Shown here: in pieces, positions 11,141-22,044 of the stretch
How positions within the stretch are numbered: the stretch's first letter is position 1
How the letters are laid out: each line of letters opens with the position of its first letter
Source: Ypsolopha sequella
Taxonomy: Eukaryota > Arthropoda > Insecta > Lepidoptera > Ypsolophidae
DNA: 64,000 nt
Assembly: GCA_934047225.1 (NCBI GenBank)
Contig: CAKOHE010000042.1
Coordinates: 390,001-454,000 of the forward strand
Direction: 5' to 3'
Translations under genes and position numbers: made by a program
Notes under the pieces: generated by a model
Seen by the model: only the letters and a program-made list of their open reading frames with translations
Database searches by the model: none
Told to the model about the DNA's origin: nothing

Positions 11141-11551
11141 TTGTGCACCACAATCGCATTTTTCCAAAAATTTATTTCCACCCAAAGCTTGTATGGAAGA
11201 AATTTGTATAAACGATAAGGTCGCCAATTTTTCCCTTTTTATCAGTTTGTTTTCTTATTTTATGCATTTGTTGTTCCATAAAGAGTATTTGTCTTGTCTT
11301 GTCTTGTTGGATACATGACATAAAAGTTTGCGGTTCTGTACTCTAAATAAATAGTTATTTCCTTCTTTGTAATACAAAGTAATAGGTTGTTACTTGGTAA
11401 TGTATTACAGTCCAGCCAAATAACTCAACTTTCACCTGTGACGTAATAGGACCGCGGGGGATGAGCGGGCAAAACTCGTAAATTAAATTCACGCAGATGT
11501 TGTTTGGTTACATAAAAGTATAATGTCACTTACTACAAACAATTAAGTGTG

Positions 11552-11628
11552 TGGGAATTTTAACAGTGTTATGCACTGTTTACTACAATTTTAACAGTGT
11601 TATGCACTGTTTACTACAATCGTAATAT
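11552..11628. repeat. Two-copy tandem repeat (31 bp)
   Basis: AATTTTAACAGTGTTATGCA plus CTGTTTACTAC occurs twice in direct succession with no visible difference, indicating a recent duplication. Confidence 0.85.
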
Positions 11629-11639
11629 TCTGTGTTAAG

Positions 11640-11815
11640 GCTCATATTTCTGATTAACTTACTGTGTGAAAATTTCAACTGGCTACCTATAACACCTAAA
11701 GCTATAGACCCCTGTGACAGACGGACAGATGGACAGACGGATGGACGGATAGACAGACAGCGGAGGCTTAGTAATAGGGTTTCGTTGGCACCCTTCGGGT
11801 ATGGAACCCTAAAAA
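11640..11815 (+). mobile_element. RTE-like LINE 3' tail
   Basis: Contains GAAAATTTCAACTGGCTACC, then GACCCCTGTGACAGACGGAC with a GACAGACGGA-type simple repeat, and ends GGGTATGGAACCCTAAAAA. This combination is the familiar 3' end of a very common lepidopteran LINE lineage. Only the tail is present, so it is a strongly 5'-truncated copy. Confidence 0.55.
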
Positions 11816-11889
11816 TGTGATAAGCAAACGATAAACGGAGCTGAGTTACTACTTTTATTTATTATGACTATAATACACCGAGATATTGT

Positions 11890-12515
11890 TTTGTATGACT
11901 GTAAGTACAGTCGCCTGCACCTCAAGCTCCCTATTTGTAAGCCAATTTTAACTGCTATGACGCTTTACTCCTCGGCCATAGCTTCAGGCTTCTGGCGGCG
12001 CTTCTTGCTGCGCTTCCAGGTTTGCGACGGGCTTTGCCCTGCGACGACACCCGTCGCCGCCTTCCACCGCATCGGATGTATAGCGCGCTCGTTTGCTCAA
12101 AGCGCTCGACACAAGGTTCATCCTGTGCGCTCGATCACTATTTCAACCACCCGCCTCCCCACACACCGCCGTATCGAGAGCGCAAGTCACTCGAAGCCGG
12201 ACAAGACGCGCGAGTGGTGACCCATGGCCGGTTCTATACAACTTCATACATTTATTCTCTCCGCCGGCGCCGTCGCAAGAAGAACTGCTTGGCACGTCTC
12301 TGTGGCCGACCGGTTAGTCACTGTCCACTCCGACCGTTTTCGGTCATGGCGAACACTGCAACTCATAGTCTGTACTACACTGATGAGCCCGAAGATGGCT
12401 AATGTAACCCCCGCGCGCACTGAGTACACCGTCCACATGGCTTCGGCCCCATTAATGCCCTTCAAATGACGGGGTCCCTATGGGCCCATGACTGAAAAGT
12501 GTACCTACATTATTC
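11890..12515 (+). repeat. GC-rich dispersed repeat, likely LINE 3' region
   Basis: A 550-bp GC-rich block standing out from A+T-rich flanks. Its end (about 12440-12512), with GGCTTCGGCCCCATTAATGC, GACGGGGTCCCTATGGGCCC and CTGAAAAGTGTACCTAC, recurs inverted at 50008-50095, so it is a dispersed element. Several overlapping frames are open, as expected of GC-rich sequence, and none shows a recognisable domain. Confidence 0.45.
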
Positions 12516-12735
12516 ATCCATCCATCAGCCTAGTTCGTCTGCTGGACATAAGACTTTCCAGGACTTTGCCACTCCCAGCGGTCATCTTGGAAGAATTGCC
12601 CATACTCACACACGCTGGGCTGGCGGGTTTTTGGCCTGTGAGCTGTCTTCTTACTTTTCCCCGAATAACTTCGAGAAGGTCTCCAAGTAAGATGGTGGTA
12701 CCTCCACAGTCGAGCCCGGCATCAGCTCTACCACC
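12516..12735 (-). mobile_element. LINE fragment (RTE-like tail, minus)
   Basis: Reverse-complement relative of 35697-36045. Shared landmarks are GATGCCGGGCTCGACTGTGG, ACCATCTTACTTGGAGACC and the terminus TCCAGCAG(T/A)(G)GACGAACTAGGCTG followed by ATGGATGGATG. The ending resembles lepidopteran RTE-type LINE 3' ends, which finish in short tandem ATGG/ATG repeats. Both copies keep the same short frame (DAGLDCG, ILLGD, VIRG, QLTG) with different interruptions. Confidence 0.5.
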
Positions 12736-13488
12736 TGTCAACCTACATACTAATAATAATATGTTATTTATTTCAAACAATTACACTCATATTCATAATT
12801 ACAATATTCTTACATCAATCACATAAACTCCACCAAAATAATGGAACTATATCGCTGATGGAACTACTGCTTAGTTCCTGGTTTCTCGATTTCTGTAAAG
12901 GAAAGTTGTTCGCTCGTACTGACAGTTCGGGCTTCCCCAAAATTTTTTTGACACCCAATCTATGTAGAATCGGTTGTAAAAACAAATAACATTTCCTGCA
13001 GCTTTTGGCAGTTAATGGAAGCAATCTGAAAGTCAACATTATCACTCAGATTGTGGCGCCAAAGTGGAATTTCCGGTTACATTTAGAGGAAATGATAATA
13101 AACATTGATGTCGTACCTATAAAATGAGTTTATTGTCATCATTGTCAACTAGAATCTTTGTGTAATTATATCGTTTAACCCAAAACAGCTTCTATATTCT
13201 TTACCAAAGAAGCTGAAATTTTATGAAGAAATAGTCTTTCATGAAGTAAGCAATTTTAAGATGATGTTTTTTTACTTAATTTTAAGAGCACTGTGCTCGG
13301 TCGAACTCCTAATATTCGTTGTTTGCTGATAATATCCTTGTTTATTATTATTTTCCAAAATGTTGTATTTTGTGACTAATTCCGTACATTAAATCCATGA
13401 CTTAATTGAACCTAATACATTTACCAAAATCAAAAACACACACAATTTAGAATCGTTTTAAAGTAAAACATTTAATCTACACTCTTAC
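12736..13488. other. No gene seen
   Basis: A+T-rich non-coding sequence; no repeat partner or splice-flanked exon was noticed. Confidence 0.3.
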
Positions 13489-13682
13489 GGGCCTATTAGG
13501 AATCTTTGAATCTATTGCCAACTGGGTGCCTATCATCAAAAACATAGATGTATACTATTGAATTCCGATTGCCTAAGGATTTGTTCAGAAGTTGTAAATA
13601 GTTATATACCCCCTGAAGAGAGTTTTGAAAGTTACATTTTAATCTATGTTTTTGATGTTACTCACAGGCATCCAGTTGGTAA
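13489..13682 (+). mobile_element. Palindromic MITE, family A, copy 1 (diverged)
   Basis: Left arm GGGCCTATTAGGAATCT...CTGGGTGCCTATCATCAAAA and right arm TCTATGTTTTTGATG...CCAGTTGGTAAC form a hairpin. Shares arms and centre with copies at 26549-26778, 28179-28386 and 32038-32268. This copy is shortened and the most diverged. Confidence 0.75.
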
Positions 13683-14834
13683 CCGATTTAAAGGTACGAC
13701 TTTTAAACGCTTGTAAATTTGTGTGCATTTGATTCTGGTAAATATTTTGGTTTCGATTTAGGGCTGTCGACCCTAAATTCGTCAAGCAAGACTGTTTGTC
13801 ACATTTTAAAGACGAAGCTAAAATCAAAATACATATCCACGGATCATACTGAACAGCATTTCCTAAGTAACATATCTGTGAAAATTGAAAAAACATTTTC
13901 ACATTATTATATTTTTGGCGGGTCAAATCTGGATGATTACTGCATGGGTAACAATATTAACTGGGTACCAATAGTAACCCTGTGCTATATTTAACCCGGT
14001 TCATTACCCGCTACATGAAGGAACTGAAGTAAATGCATATCTTGACTAAAAACAAATATTCAATTTTGTGAAGACAATTCAATTTAATTTGTAATCCTTT
14101 GTACCTAAAACAAACTTAAATAAAATAACTCAGTAATGTTTCTTGTACCAAAGCCCACAAAGCCCATCTCAATGTACTAATATAATGTAATAAGGTTTTA
14201 TGTTTATAATAAAAGTAAAAATTTAGTATGAATTACGGAGTAACGTCTAGGATAACGGATTTGGTCGGGAATGGTCGTAAAACCGTCTCTACTGTGGGTC
14301 CGTCAAAATAGGTTGATTTTTTCCATTGATATAACAAAGAGAAATATGCGGTATGTTCTTATAACGTCAACTGAAAAATGGTATCGACTCGACATCGATT
14401 CGATAAATAAAAATGTAACTCTTATTTCATTGCAATAAGGGTTATCGTTTAGAATTTACCGATTCTATCTGTCAAATTTTTCTAATCGACGCGTACGTGC
14501 TCGCATAGCATATCAGATATCCCGGCGTTCTAAATCTTCAATCACTACTGGCAACACTGATGTTAAATCTTCCGGCCTCCGCGATATCTTTGAATTTGAC
14601 ATTCGATGTACTTCAAAAATGTCAAAATCAAAATTATCGCGATAGATTTAAAGTTAGACGATAAGACCTACCATTTATTAATCTAAGAATGTTCCGTTAT
14701 TTCGGAAATGGATGGCATAATATAACGAAACGACCGTTACGTTTTTTATTTACTTTTATATTTTAGGTTAGGACATGAAAATATTCTTATTTTAAAACAT
14801 ACTTATATTTTCCCGTAGATATAGAGATTTGTGG
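13683..14834. other. No gene seen
   Basis: A+T-rich. The 91-codon frame at 13719-13994 has no domain signature and no splice context. Confidence 0.3.
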
Positions 14835-15259
14835 TTAAGGTGATATACCGTGCTAGCAAAGGTCCCCGTTACTCCAGGCAGAAAGACCCGCAGTGCGAAA
14901 GGGACGGAATCGGGGAAAATTGTCAAAAAGTTGGTTTTAAATTAATGCAAAATTAACTAAAATAGCTACAAAAAATTCCATAACCAGTTATTTTGGTGTA
15001 GTTAAAACCCATCTAAATAAATATTTTTCAAGTCTGTATGCTATCCTAATTTGTCAGAATATCAAAAAAAGTGTAAATTTAGACCTGATTTCAATAATTT
15101 ATTTCTATCGAATGAAATTCCTCCTATCGCGTTTCTGATAGACCAAAATCTAGTAAAAGGTCCCAAAATTGTTATACTAATTTATTTTACTTGGAACTTC
15201 ATTAAAAGAGCAGATAAATAACTTCAAAAAGTGTCAATTTTCACGGTATAGCCCCTTAA
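14835..15259 (+). mobile_element. TTAA-bounded piggyBac-like MITE, copy 1
   Basis: 425 bp bounded by TTAA at 14835-14838 and 15256-15259. Terminal inverted repeats are TTAAGGTGATATACCGTG and, reversed, TTAAGGGGCTATACCGTG. A full-length copy lies inverted at 53550-53973, and a third at 26270-26932 is split by another MITE. TTAA targeting is the hallmark of the piggyBac superfamily. There is no coding capacity, so it must be mobilised in trans. Confidence 0.85.
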
Positions 15260-15382
15260 ATAAGTGAAATTTTAGTCTTCTTTTGAATGTATGAGACCCC
15301 TCCTGAAAAATAATTTAATTCACTTTCCAATTCAATAAGTATTCGATTTTGGGACAACTTTCTCACAAAATATCCTAATTTC

Positions 15383-15713
15383 AGGTCTAAAACTCATTTC
15401 TATGAGACCCGTGACATACGAGTACCTACAGACGGACACCTAAATATTCAAATGTACTATTAAATTTCAGGTCTGAAACTCATTTCTATGAGACCCGTGA
15501 CATACCTACAGACGGACACCTAAATATTCAAATGTACTATTAAATTTCAGGTCTGAAACTCATTTCTATGAGACCCGTGACATACGAGTACCTACAGACG
15601 GACACCTAAATATTCAAATGTACTATTAAATTTCAGGTCTGAAACTCATTTCTATGAGACCCGTGACATACCTACAGACGGACACCTAAATATTCAAATG
15701 TACTATTAAATTT
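15383..15713. repeat. Higher-order tandem repeat (86 + 80 bp, twice)
   Basis: Four units containing AGGTCT(A/G)AAACTCATTTCT and ACAGACGGACACCTAAATAT start at 15383, 15469, 15549 and 15635. Units alternate between carrying and lacking a GAGTAC insertion after GACATAC, so the array is two copies of a 166-bp dimer. Confidence 0.85.
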
Positions 15714-16097
15714 AGATACTCAGTCATGATCGTTTTCTTTTTCAGATCCGTGTGAGAAGAGCAATTTTTATCCAACGTGCGAAGTGCTGCTGCACAAAAA
15801 AAACATACAAGACATGAAATAAATCCCCGTGGGGCTGTCAGAGATGTTTCTGAGTGTGGCCTGTGAAATAAAAGTCAAATACCTTTACACCCACTGTATA
15901 TCGTGTGACCGAAATAAAAGAAAAATAATTTCTATAAGTACGTGCGTTTACTTGGAGCTCAGTACGACAACAAGATCGATTGCTAATGCTATTGCTAATT
16001 TAACAAACATCGGCACTCCTAGCGCCATCTATGATTCTATTAATGAAGCTCGATACAAAAAGATAAGCAAGTTAGCTGATAGATAACGCTGTGCTTA
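15714..16097. other. Unrecognised 85-codon frame
   Basis: An open frame at 15829-16086 includes TTRSIANAIANLTNIGTPSA. It lacks a solid ATG and shows no domain I recognise. It could be a transposon fragment or chance. Confidence 0.15.
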
Positions 16098-16175
16098 ACA
16101 CCCACGTTTCACCAATAATTATTATGACCCAGCATCATGGGTGGTGAGCGAACCCTATCATTGTACTTCGGGCAC
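16098..16175 (+). repeat. Dispersed repeat shared with 27278-27365
   Basis: CACCCACG(T/G)TTCAC, TGGGTG and GCGA(A/G)CCCTATC recur in the same order at 27278-27365, with diverged spacers. Two copies imply a mobile or SINE-like origin; the class is unknown. Confidence 0.4.
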
Positions 16176-16286
16176 AAATTGGACCAAGCTAATTTGCTTC
16201 CGAAATGTGCAGACCGAACCCATATGTGTGCCTATACGGAATTTTAACCCGCTACATCCGGATGAAGGCCGAACTGATCGGCAACA

Positions 16287-16745
16287 GACTCCGAAACCGG
16301 AGGACCGAAAAATATGAAAAAAATGACAATTATAGATCATAACTGGCTAATTACAGGAAAAATATAGCGGTAAAAAAAATTGAGCAAAAGCGAAAAATAT
16401 AAAAAAAGAATTATAATAAATAAATTTTTTTTTTATAAAAATACATTATGGGTATCAAATTGTAGGTATTAAAAAGTTTATTGTAAAAATGTATAGTTTG
16501 GCTATTTGCATCTATTTCGAGAAATCCTTGAAAAATCATAAACAATTGTATGTCCCCCCCCCCCTTATCTCCAAAACTTGTAGACTAAAAAATATGAAAA
16601 AAATCATGGTAGTATGTGTTTACGTAAAGATTACAGGACAATTATAGCGGTTGAAAAAAATGACAAAATTAAATTTTTCATCCATAATATGGAACCCTAG
16701 GTTTGTGAGTCTGACTCGCACTTGACCGGTTTTTTTCCTTTAGTT
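16287..16745 (+). repeat. Dispersed repeat X, copy 2
   Basis: Carries ACTCCGAAACCGGAGGACCG, a C-run with TTATCTCCAAAACTTG, and the terminal GAGTCTGACTCGCACTTGAC followed by CGG and a T-run. Related to 3240-4165 and 47065-47925. Confidence 0.6.
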
Positions 16746-17733
16746 AGAGGTACGGAACCCTAATAATATAAAGTATTCATTATTCGTAGGAAATTTTCCG
16801 CACTTTCCGTTTAAAATTTCCACTCCGATTTTTTGAAATCATCCTGTGTTGGTTCAATTTGCAAGACATCGTAATTTGAATTCGCGGAGACAACTGATAT
16901 TTTTTGAGAATGCCTCTAAAGCTTTCAAATATTCTTGTAGGACATAAATCATGCCTTCAGCTCTGAACTATAGCCTTTTGGTCTTGGTTTTCACCATGCA
17001 GTCCTAATTTGTTTGCCGAGACAACTTTTATACAGCCTAAAGGCTTTAGATAGGTTTTAGAAATAACTTCTAAGTAATTTCAACATTCCATAGCTTTGTG
17101 GTTATATCAAAGTTAAAAATTTAACCTTTAGATCTCACTTAAGCATAATCCTAACCTCTCCAGAACCTTAACACGAGTCTACAACAACCATAATGTAGGG
17201 ATTTCTCTCTACAGTTTTATAGATGATTGAATGAAGAGCGGCGTATTTATGAAGAAAACAACCGCTAATGTGGAGTGCGTATATTTCACTGATTGTACGA
17301 TAATTGTTTTGCAAAATATGTAAACTATAAAATGCTTATGCTAAAGTATTACAAAATAATGGCAACAGGCCAAACTGTGAAAGCAGTGGGTGGGAGAGAA
17401 CTTAACTTTATTTGACTTCAGTTGAAATGAAACAGAAATCTTCACACATTTTGTAATGTGACTATTTTCACAGAGGTACTAAAGCATGCTGCAAAAATAA
17501 ACAAAAGGCCATTTAGTGAGGAACACGTTAGCAAAATTTTAGAAGCAAAGTCGAAATCGGCGTCGCTCAAAAACATACCCCGTTTTTCAGCTTTTATAAA
17601 ACTGAAAAACATGAGAAACAAGACGCTTCTGCTCTCTATTAATTGGTAAGAGTTTACAATTTTCATTGAATCCACTGAAGAATTGAGTGTACAAAACTGT
17701 CTCTTAAATAGAATACATACCATTTAAGCATGG
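16746..17733. other. No recognised gene
   Basis: A+T-rich. An open frame at 17458-17649 (including KHAAKINKRPFSEEHVSKIL) is followed by GGTAAGAG, which could be a splice donor, but no domain or partner exon was found. Confidence 0.25.
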
Positions 17734-18151
17734 TGTTCACGCCACAAGCGTGACGCTCGCGCATGCGCATGAGTAGTCTCGCGCCGCAGCGCCTGGCGCC
17801 AAATCGACTCGCGCGCTGGGTGCTTGTTTGTTCTGTTGCGCGGCAGACGTCTCCCGAAACACACGTGTGCACACACATCGCGCCGCGCACCTTTGACCCG
17901 CCGATAAATCTCGCGTACCTACGCTCAAACCAGTGTCGTGTTCACATTACTCCACGAACCAATACCCCTGCTCATCCCTGCCCGAGACCAGCACAATCAG
18001 CCCAACAAGGAGGGACGCCACGCGGCGCATTCGCCGGCCCATCCAGAACCATCCAGAACAAAGGTTAGTTCACTCACGTTTTTTCCCACAATTCTCCCGT
18101 GTCAATCCTCAAATCCCATCAGCTCTGCATTTCTGTAACCTCGCGGTTACA
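17734..18151 (+). mobile_element. Solo LTR of a BEL/Pao-like element
   Basis: 418 bp starting TGTTCACGCC and ending CGCGGTTACA, flanked on both sides by the 5-bp direct repeat CATGG (17729-17733 and 18152-18156). It aligns along its length with the 432-bp LTRs at 40883-41314 and 45776-46207: shared GGCGCCA, CAATCAGCCCAAC, GCCGGCCCATC and CACAATTCTCC(C/T)GTGTCAA. There is no internal region, so it arose by recombination between two LTRs of a related but older family. It is GC-rich against A+T-rich flanks. Confidence 0.88.
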
Positions 18152-18309
18152 CATGGCCTGTGATTCTTCCACGGTAAATTAGGAAAATGCTTGTTTGGAA
18201 AAGTAATTTGAAACACAGATATTTAAAAAATAAAACGAGAGGTGTCGTCGTGGGACACCCGGGTGCGTCTTTTGAAAACATTGTTGAACACAGTAGGCCA
18301 TCCTCTCAA

Positions 18310-18530
18310 GTAGCCCCGGGTAATGAAGTGAGAAAATCAATGTGAAGAAACAAGAAAGTGAAAAACAGCCCTGGGTAATGAAGTAAGAAAGTCAAGAAAC
18401 GAGAAAGTGAAAAACAACCCTGGATAATGAAGCGAGAAAGTCAATGTCAAGAAACAAGAAAGTGAAAAATAACCCTGGGTAATGACGTGAGAAAGTCAAT
18501 GTCAAGAAACAAGTGAAAAACAATTTTGCG
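18310..18530. repeat. Diverged tandem repeat, about 60 bp, four units
   Basis: Units share CCCTGG(G/A)TAATGA(A/C)G, GAGAAAGTCAATGTCAAGAA and AAGTGAAAAAC, with small indels between units. Confidence 0.75.
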
Positions 18531-18587
18531 GCTACGTTTATGAACAGCAGACTTTTCCAAAGTGGGATACGTTAAAAAAAGTTTAAG

Positions 18588-18803
18588 AAAACACGTTATT
18601 GTCCAGCTCGGAGCAAATCTAAATTAATACAAAGATATGTTGTGCCAAAGTACAAAAATTTTTACGGAACCAGAACTTGCGCGTATTTAATACCGAATAT
18701 ATTTAACACAATACCGGTAGAGGTTGAAGAAACTTTAAATGGCAAAATAAGTAAAAATAAATATAAAAATATTTTAAAAAAGTGTTTTCTCAGCTTAACA
18801 TAA
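18588..18803 (+). pseudogene. LINE ORF2 C-terminal fragment
   Basis: A 71-codon frame ending at TAA 18801-18803. It reads YVVPKYKNFYGTRTCAYLIP, then NIFNTIPVEVEE and a Lys-rich end (KNKYKNILKKCFL). The order V-P-x-Y-K-x-F-YGTR-x2-A-YLIP-x2-FN-x-(L/I)P is the familiar C-terminus of jockey/CR1-type LINE polyproteins. Sequence before it has stops, so only the tail survives. It is followed by an A+T-rich 3' region ending in a TATC microsatellite. Confidence 0.65.
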
Positions 18804-18982
18804 ATTATGAAAAAATTTATAACTTATTATCTTAAATAAAACCCGTATTTAGAATAAGTTTAGATTTAAAAAGCCTTTGTAAAGAAGACATGTAGACACC
18901 GAGAGCTATAGCCGATAAACTACTGAGCAGTTTGGCTCAAAAATTGTATTAATATCATGTAATTGTCTTTTGATAAATAAAT

Positions 18983-19019
18983 AATATCTATCTATATCTA
19001 TATCTATCTATCTATCTAT
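18983..19019. repeat. (TATC)n microsatellite at a LINE 3' end
   Basis: ATCTATC-type repeats close the LINE 3' region and abut the 33-bp tandem array that follows. Confidence 0.75.
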
Positions 19020-19222
19020 TCACCAAAGTGGGATACGCGGACTCCTAGTGGTTCACCAAAGTGGGATACGCGGACCCCTAGTGGTTCACCAAAGTGGGAT
19101 ACGCGGAGGTTCACCAAAGTGGGATACGCGGACCCCTGGTGGTTCACCAAAGTGGGATACGCGGACTCCTAGTGGTTCACCAAAGTGGGATACGCGGACC
19201 CCTAGTGGTTCACCAAAGTATT
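19020..19222. repeat. 33-bp tandem repeat, about six units
   Basis: Unit GGTTCACCAAAGTGGGATAC + GCGGACCCCTAGT, with C/T changes at ACTCCT/ACCCCT and one shortened unit. An isolated piece, CCAAAGTGGGATACGTTAA, sits upstream at 18557-18575, so the unit predates the array. Confidence 0.85.
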
Positions 19223-19559
19223 ACATCATCCCATCGTGGGAAAGAATTATATGACGATGTCTCTGTTTATTAACGTACAGCCATAGTGCAGAACATTATA
19301 CACATAATGTATATGTACATACACGTATATATATTAAATGCTGGGGTCGAAGAAACGGTTTTATCTTGCTTATTATGCTACGAACTTTAGAAGGTACACT
19401 AAATAACAAACAAATGAATTGAAATTCTTTATTTCTTTAAAAATTACAAGATACAGATTAATGTGAGGGTTGCACTTGTTTCTTTTTTACTAGATTTTCG
19501 ATATCTGCTTTTATTTTGTGACCGAACGGCGTTTGATTTTAGAGATGAGGCGCGTAAAT

Positions 19560-19655
19560 TCCAAACGGATGTCTCTTCTAGTCTCTGATGGCCGCAAGAA
19601 ATGTCCCGGCGGGCCGCACGCGGCCCGAGGGCCGCGGGTTGAAGACCCTTGGTTT
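19560..19655 (-). mobile_element. hAT-like terminal fragment (tentative)
   Basis: On the minus strand this reads AAGGGTCTTCAACCCGCGGC, CCTCGGGCCGCGTGCGGCCC, GCCGGGACATTT. GGGTCTTCAACCCGCGGCCC-type ends with tandem GGCCGC resemble a widespread hAT-type terminus. The partner end was not found. Confidence 0.3.
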
Positions 19656-19732
19656 AGAATATAGATATAACATTTGTTCTCGAAAAACACGACACAAACA
19701 TACAAAAACAAAGTAGCGACAAAACAGAACTT

Positions 19733-19766
19733 ATTAAGGCGATATGCGAAAAAAATACGGGTGTTT
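19733..19766 (+). repeat. TTAAGGCG-type element end
   Basis: TTAAGGCGATATGCGAAAAA + AATACGGGTGTTTC is repeated exactly, inverted, at 55120-55153. A shared 34-bp block beginning with TTAA suggests the terminus of a piggyBac-like MITE. Confidence 0.55.
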
Positions 19767-19769
19767 CAA

Positions 19770-21890
19770 AACCTTCCAGTTGAGACCAATCTATCGCCTT
19801 TGCGTCAGATATAAGTCTGTATACGTTCATTGCCGCAAAATTTCTCTGAAGTAAGATTTTGGGTTTAAGCTTCGGTATTTTTAATTTATATGAGGCATAG
19901 ATCAGATCATGGTGAGAAAAACCAGAAGCCCTAAAAAGGACATACCTTGTTTTATGGATGCTTGGCCAGTAAATGCTAAATTCAGTAAATAGGTTTGGTT
20001 TTGGAGACCAAGAAGTAAATCGTTTTTAGAAAGATATCAGCATTGAAGTGTACTATCAAAACACTCGTGGTCATTAATTATCGTGGTCTTCTATGAAGTT
20101 ACAGCTTCATTTTCGGACCTTTATGCGGTAACAGAGATATAACCAAAAGGTGGCTTGGGGTCGGACGTCGGTGATTTGAAGCTAGAGGTACTGTCAATGT
20201 TTGCGAAGGTGTTCAAGTCTGTTTTGAATACATTAGCAATAGACTGGACAGCCATGCTATAAAACACGTACACATAAATAGTTATAGTACATATTGATTC
20301 CTGTATTCGTGTTTCACATGTTTTTGATGTTTTATTTTATAAGTTTAATAAGTTGTGTTTATTTTATTTTATTGTAATGTCTTATTGTTAACCTTTTAAA
20401 AGTGCATGTTTGTTTGTTTATTTGTAATTGTGTGATATGGGCCTAGATGCTCGCAATAAACGTTATATTATTATTAGATACGGAAACTAGCGGACGGACG
20501 CCTCGCAGCGTTGATAGACTTTGTTTTTTATAATCCCGTTAGAATTTATTATAATCTCACATCATACAAGGGACCTTCAGTCTAAATTTCATTATCCTGG
20601 GTACAGCCATTTGGTTTAGGCATTGGTAGATCAGCCAGTCGGTCAAGGTAATTCTTTTATACATCCATACATATAGATAGATTAGCTCTGTCCTCTAAAA
20701 ATATTAACTCAAAAAATAGTAAATTAGGTTGACAATTAAATTGGGTCCCCAGAAGAGTACGAACTGTATATTAAAGTAGATTACAACTTTGTGGAACATG
20801 ACATGTATTGTATGTAAGCATTTGCTTAAGTAATAGTTTGTTTTAAATATTATTATTGGAGTTTAAAAAGAGTAGTCAGCTTGTTACAATGAATTTGTAC
20901 CGACATCGACACGACTTCCGATGGAAGATGCCGCCACTGAGGTATCCGTAAAGAGGCTTGCATTTGACTAACACGAGTTTGGCAGAGAGAATGGCGCCAT
21001 CTCCCAACGTCAGTCGGTCGAAGACGAAAAGAGAAAAAGTGTGGTGAAACGAATGTAAAAGTGTACCTATCAAAAATAAAGAAGTTATACATCAGTAATT
21101 ATTATTGTGAAGTCCTATCGGATAAATAAAAGGTCTGAGTAAGTATTATGAATAATTAAGTCCCTCAAAATGAATAAGTTACCTTATATTTTGCGTGGGT
21201 CTGTAGATTGTGGTGCTACGACTACATGTATTAACAATAGTATTGTCATGATTTGTTCAATATTTTGGTATTTTTAATAATAGCAACACTGATACTATCA
21301 CGAAGGTGACTTTTAAAATCCACCAATCACGGTTGTACACGATTTACACGATGAACCAATGAGAGAAGGCCAACCGCTGTTGTGGATTGGCGGGAAACCT
21401 TGGGAAGGGGGCGTCAAACAGTCAGTCGGGGAGGCATTCTGGTTCGAGATCTCGGCCTGAAGAATTGTCAGACTTTGGTTTGTTCATCGTAATAAGAATA
21501 AATAATATTATAAATATATGTCTTTAAATATATAATAGTATTATGATATGATATCTATGATACGTATGTATGGTAGGACTTAATACAGAGTATTAAGATG
21601 AAGTTGCGGAGGCCTAAAACAACGGCGATACAAACAACTTTTCGTAAAAAAAAATTGAGAAATCGAGAAAAAAAAATTGGTTGTTTCACACATTTTGGTC
21701 GGGTAGCTATGAAATTTTCTTTGAAACAGCTGTCTTTTCTTCGCAGTTCAAGGGTTGGCTCCAAAGTAATAGCTGTTCGTATGGACGAGTATTATCGACA
21801 GCTTCCGCAACTTGATCTTAACTCCTAATGTACGTATATGATTACTCAATCAATTTAATTTAACTTATCGGCTCCATCGGTAGGATGCCG
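19770..21890. other. No recognised gene
   Basis: A+T-rich non-coding sequence. About 20280-20480 looks like a LINE 3' UTR ending in TATTATTATTAG. The frame at 21598-21828 is Lys/Arg-rich with no domain seen. The block 21290-21440 has two CCAAT motifs and is GC-richer, but no promoter could be supported. Confidence 0.3.
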
Positions 21891-21894
21891 GACT

Positions 21895-22030
21895 CAAAAT
21901 TCAAAGTTCAAAAAGTTTATTTTGCAAAGTAGGTAATACACGTTTCACAAGTCAAATTTTAATCTTATAAAAATATATGTAATAAATAATAAATGTACAT
22001 GAACTACTTAGATTAAATATTTATTTAATT
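21895..22030 (+). repeat. Dispersed A+T-rich repeat, copy 1
   Basis: Contains GTTTATTTTGCAAAGTAGGT, CACGTTTCACAAGTCAAATT, and ATAATAAATGTACATGAACT. Copies lie at 27795-27930 and, partly, 36050-36118. Probably a LINE 3' region. Confidence 0.5.
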
Positions 22031-22044
22031 TATGTAGCAAAATA

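Noticed and set aside
12022..12469. Overlapping frames of 74-126 codons in a GC-rich block
   Set aside because: Open in several frames at once, as GC-rich repeats are; the block's end recurs at 50 kb.
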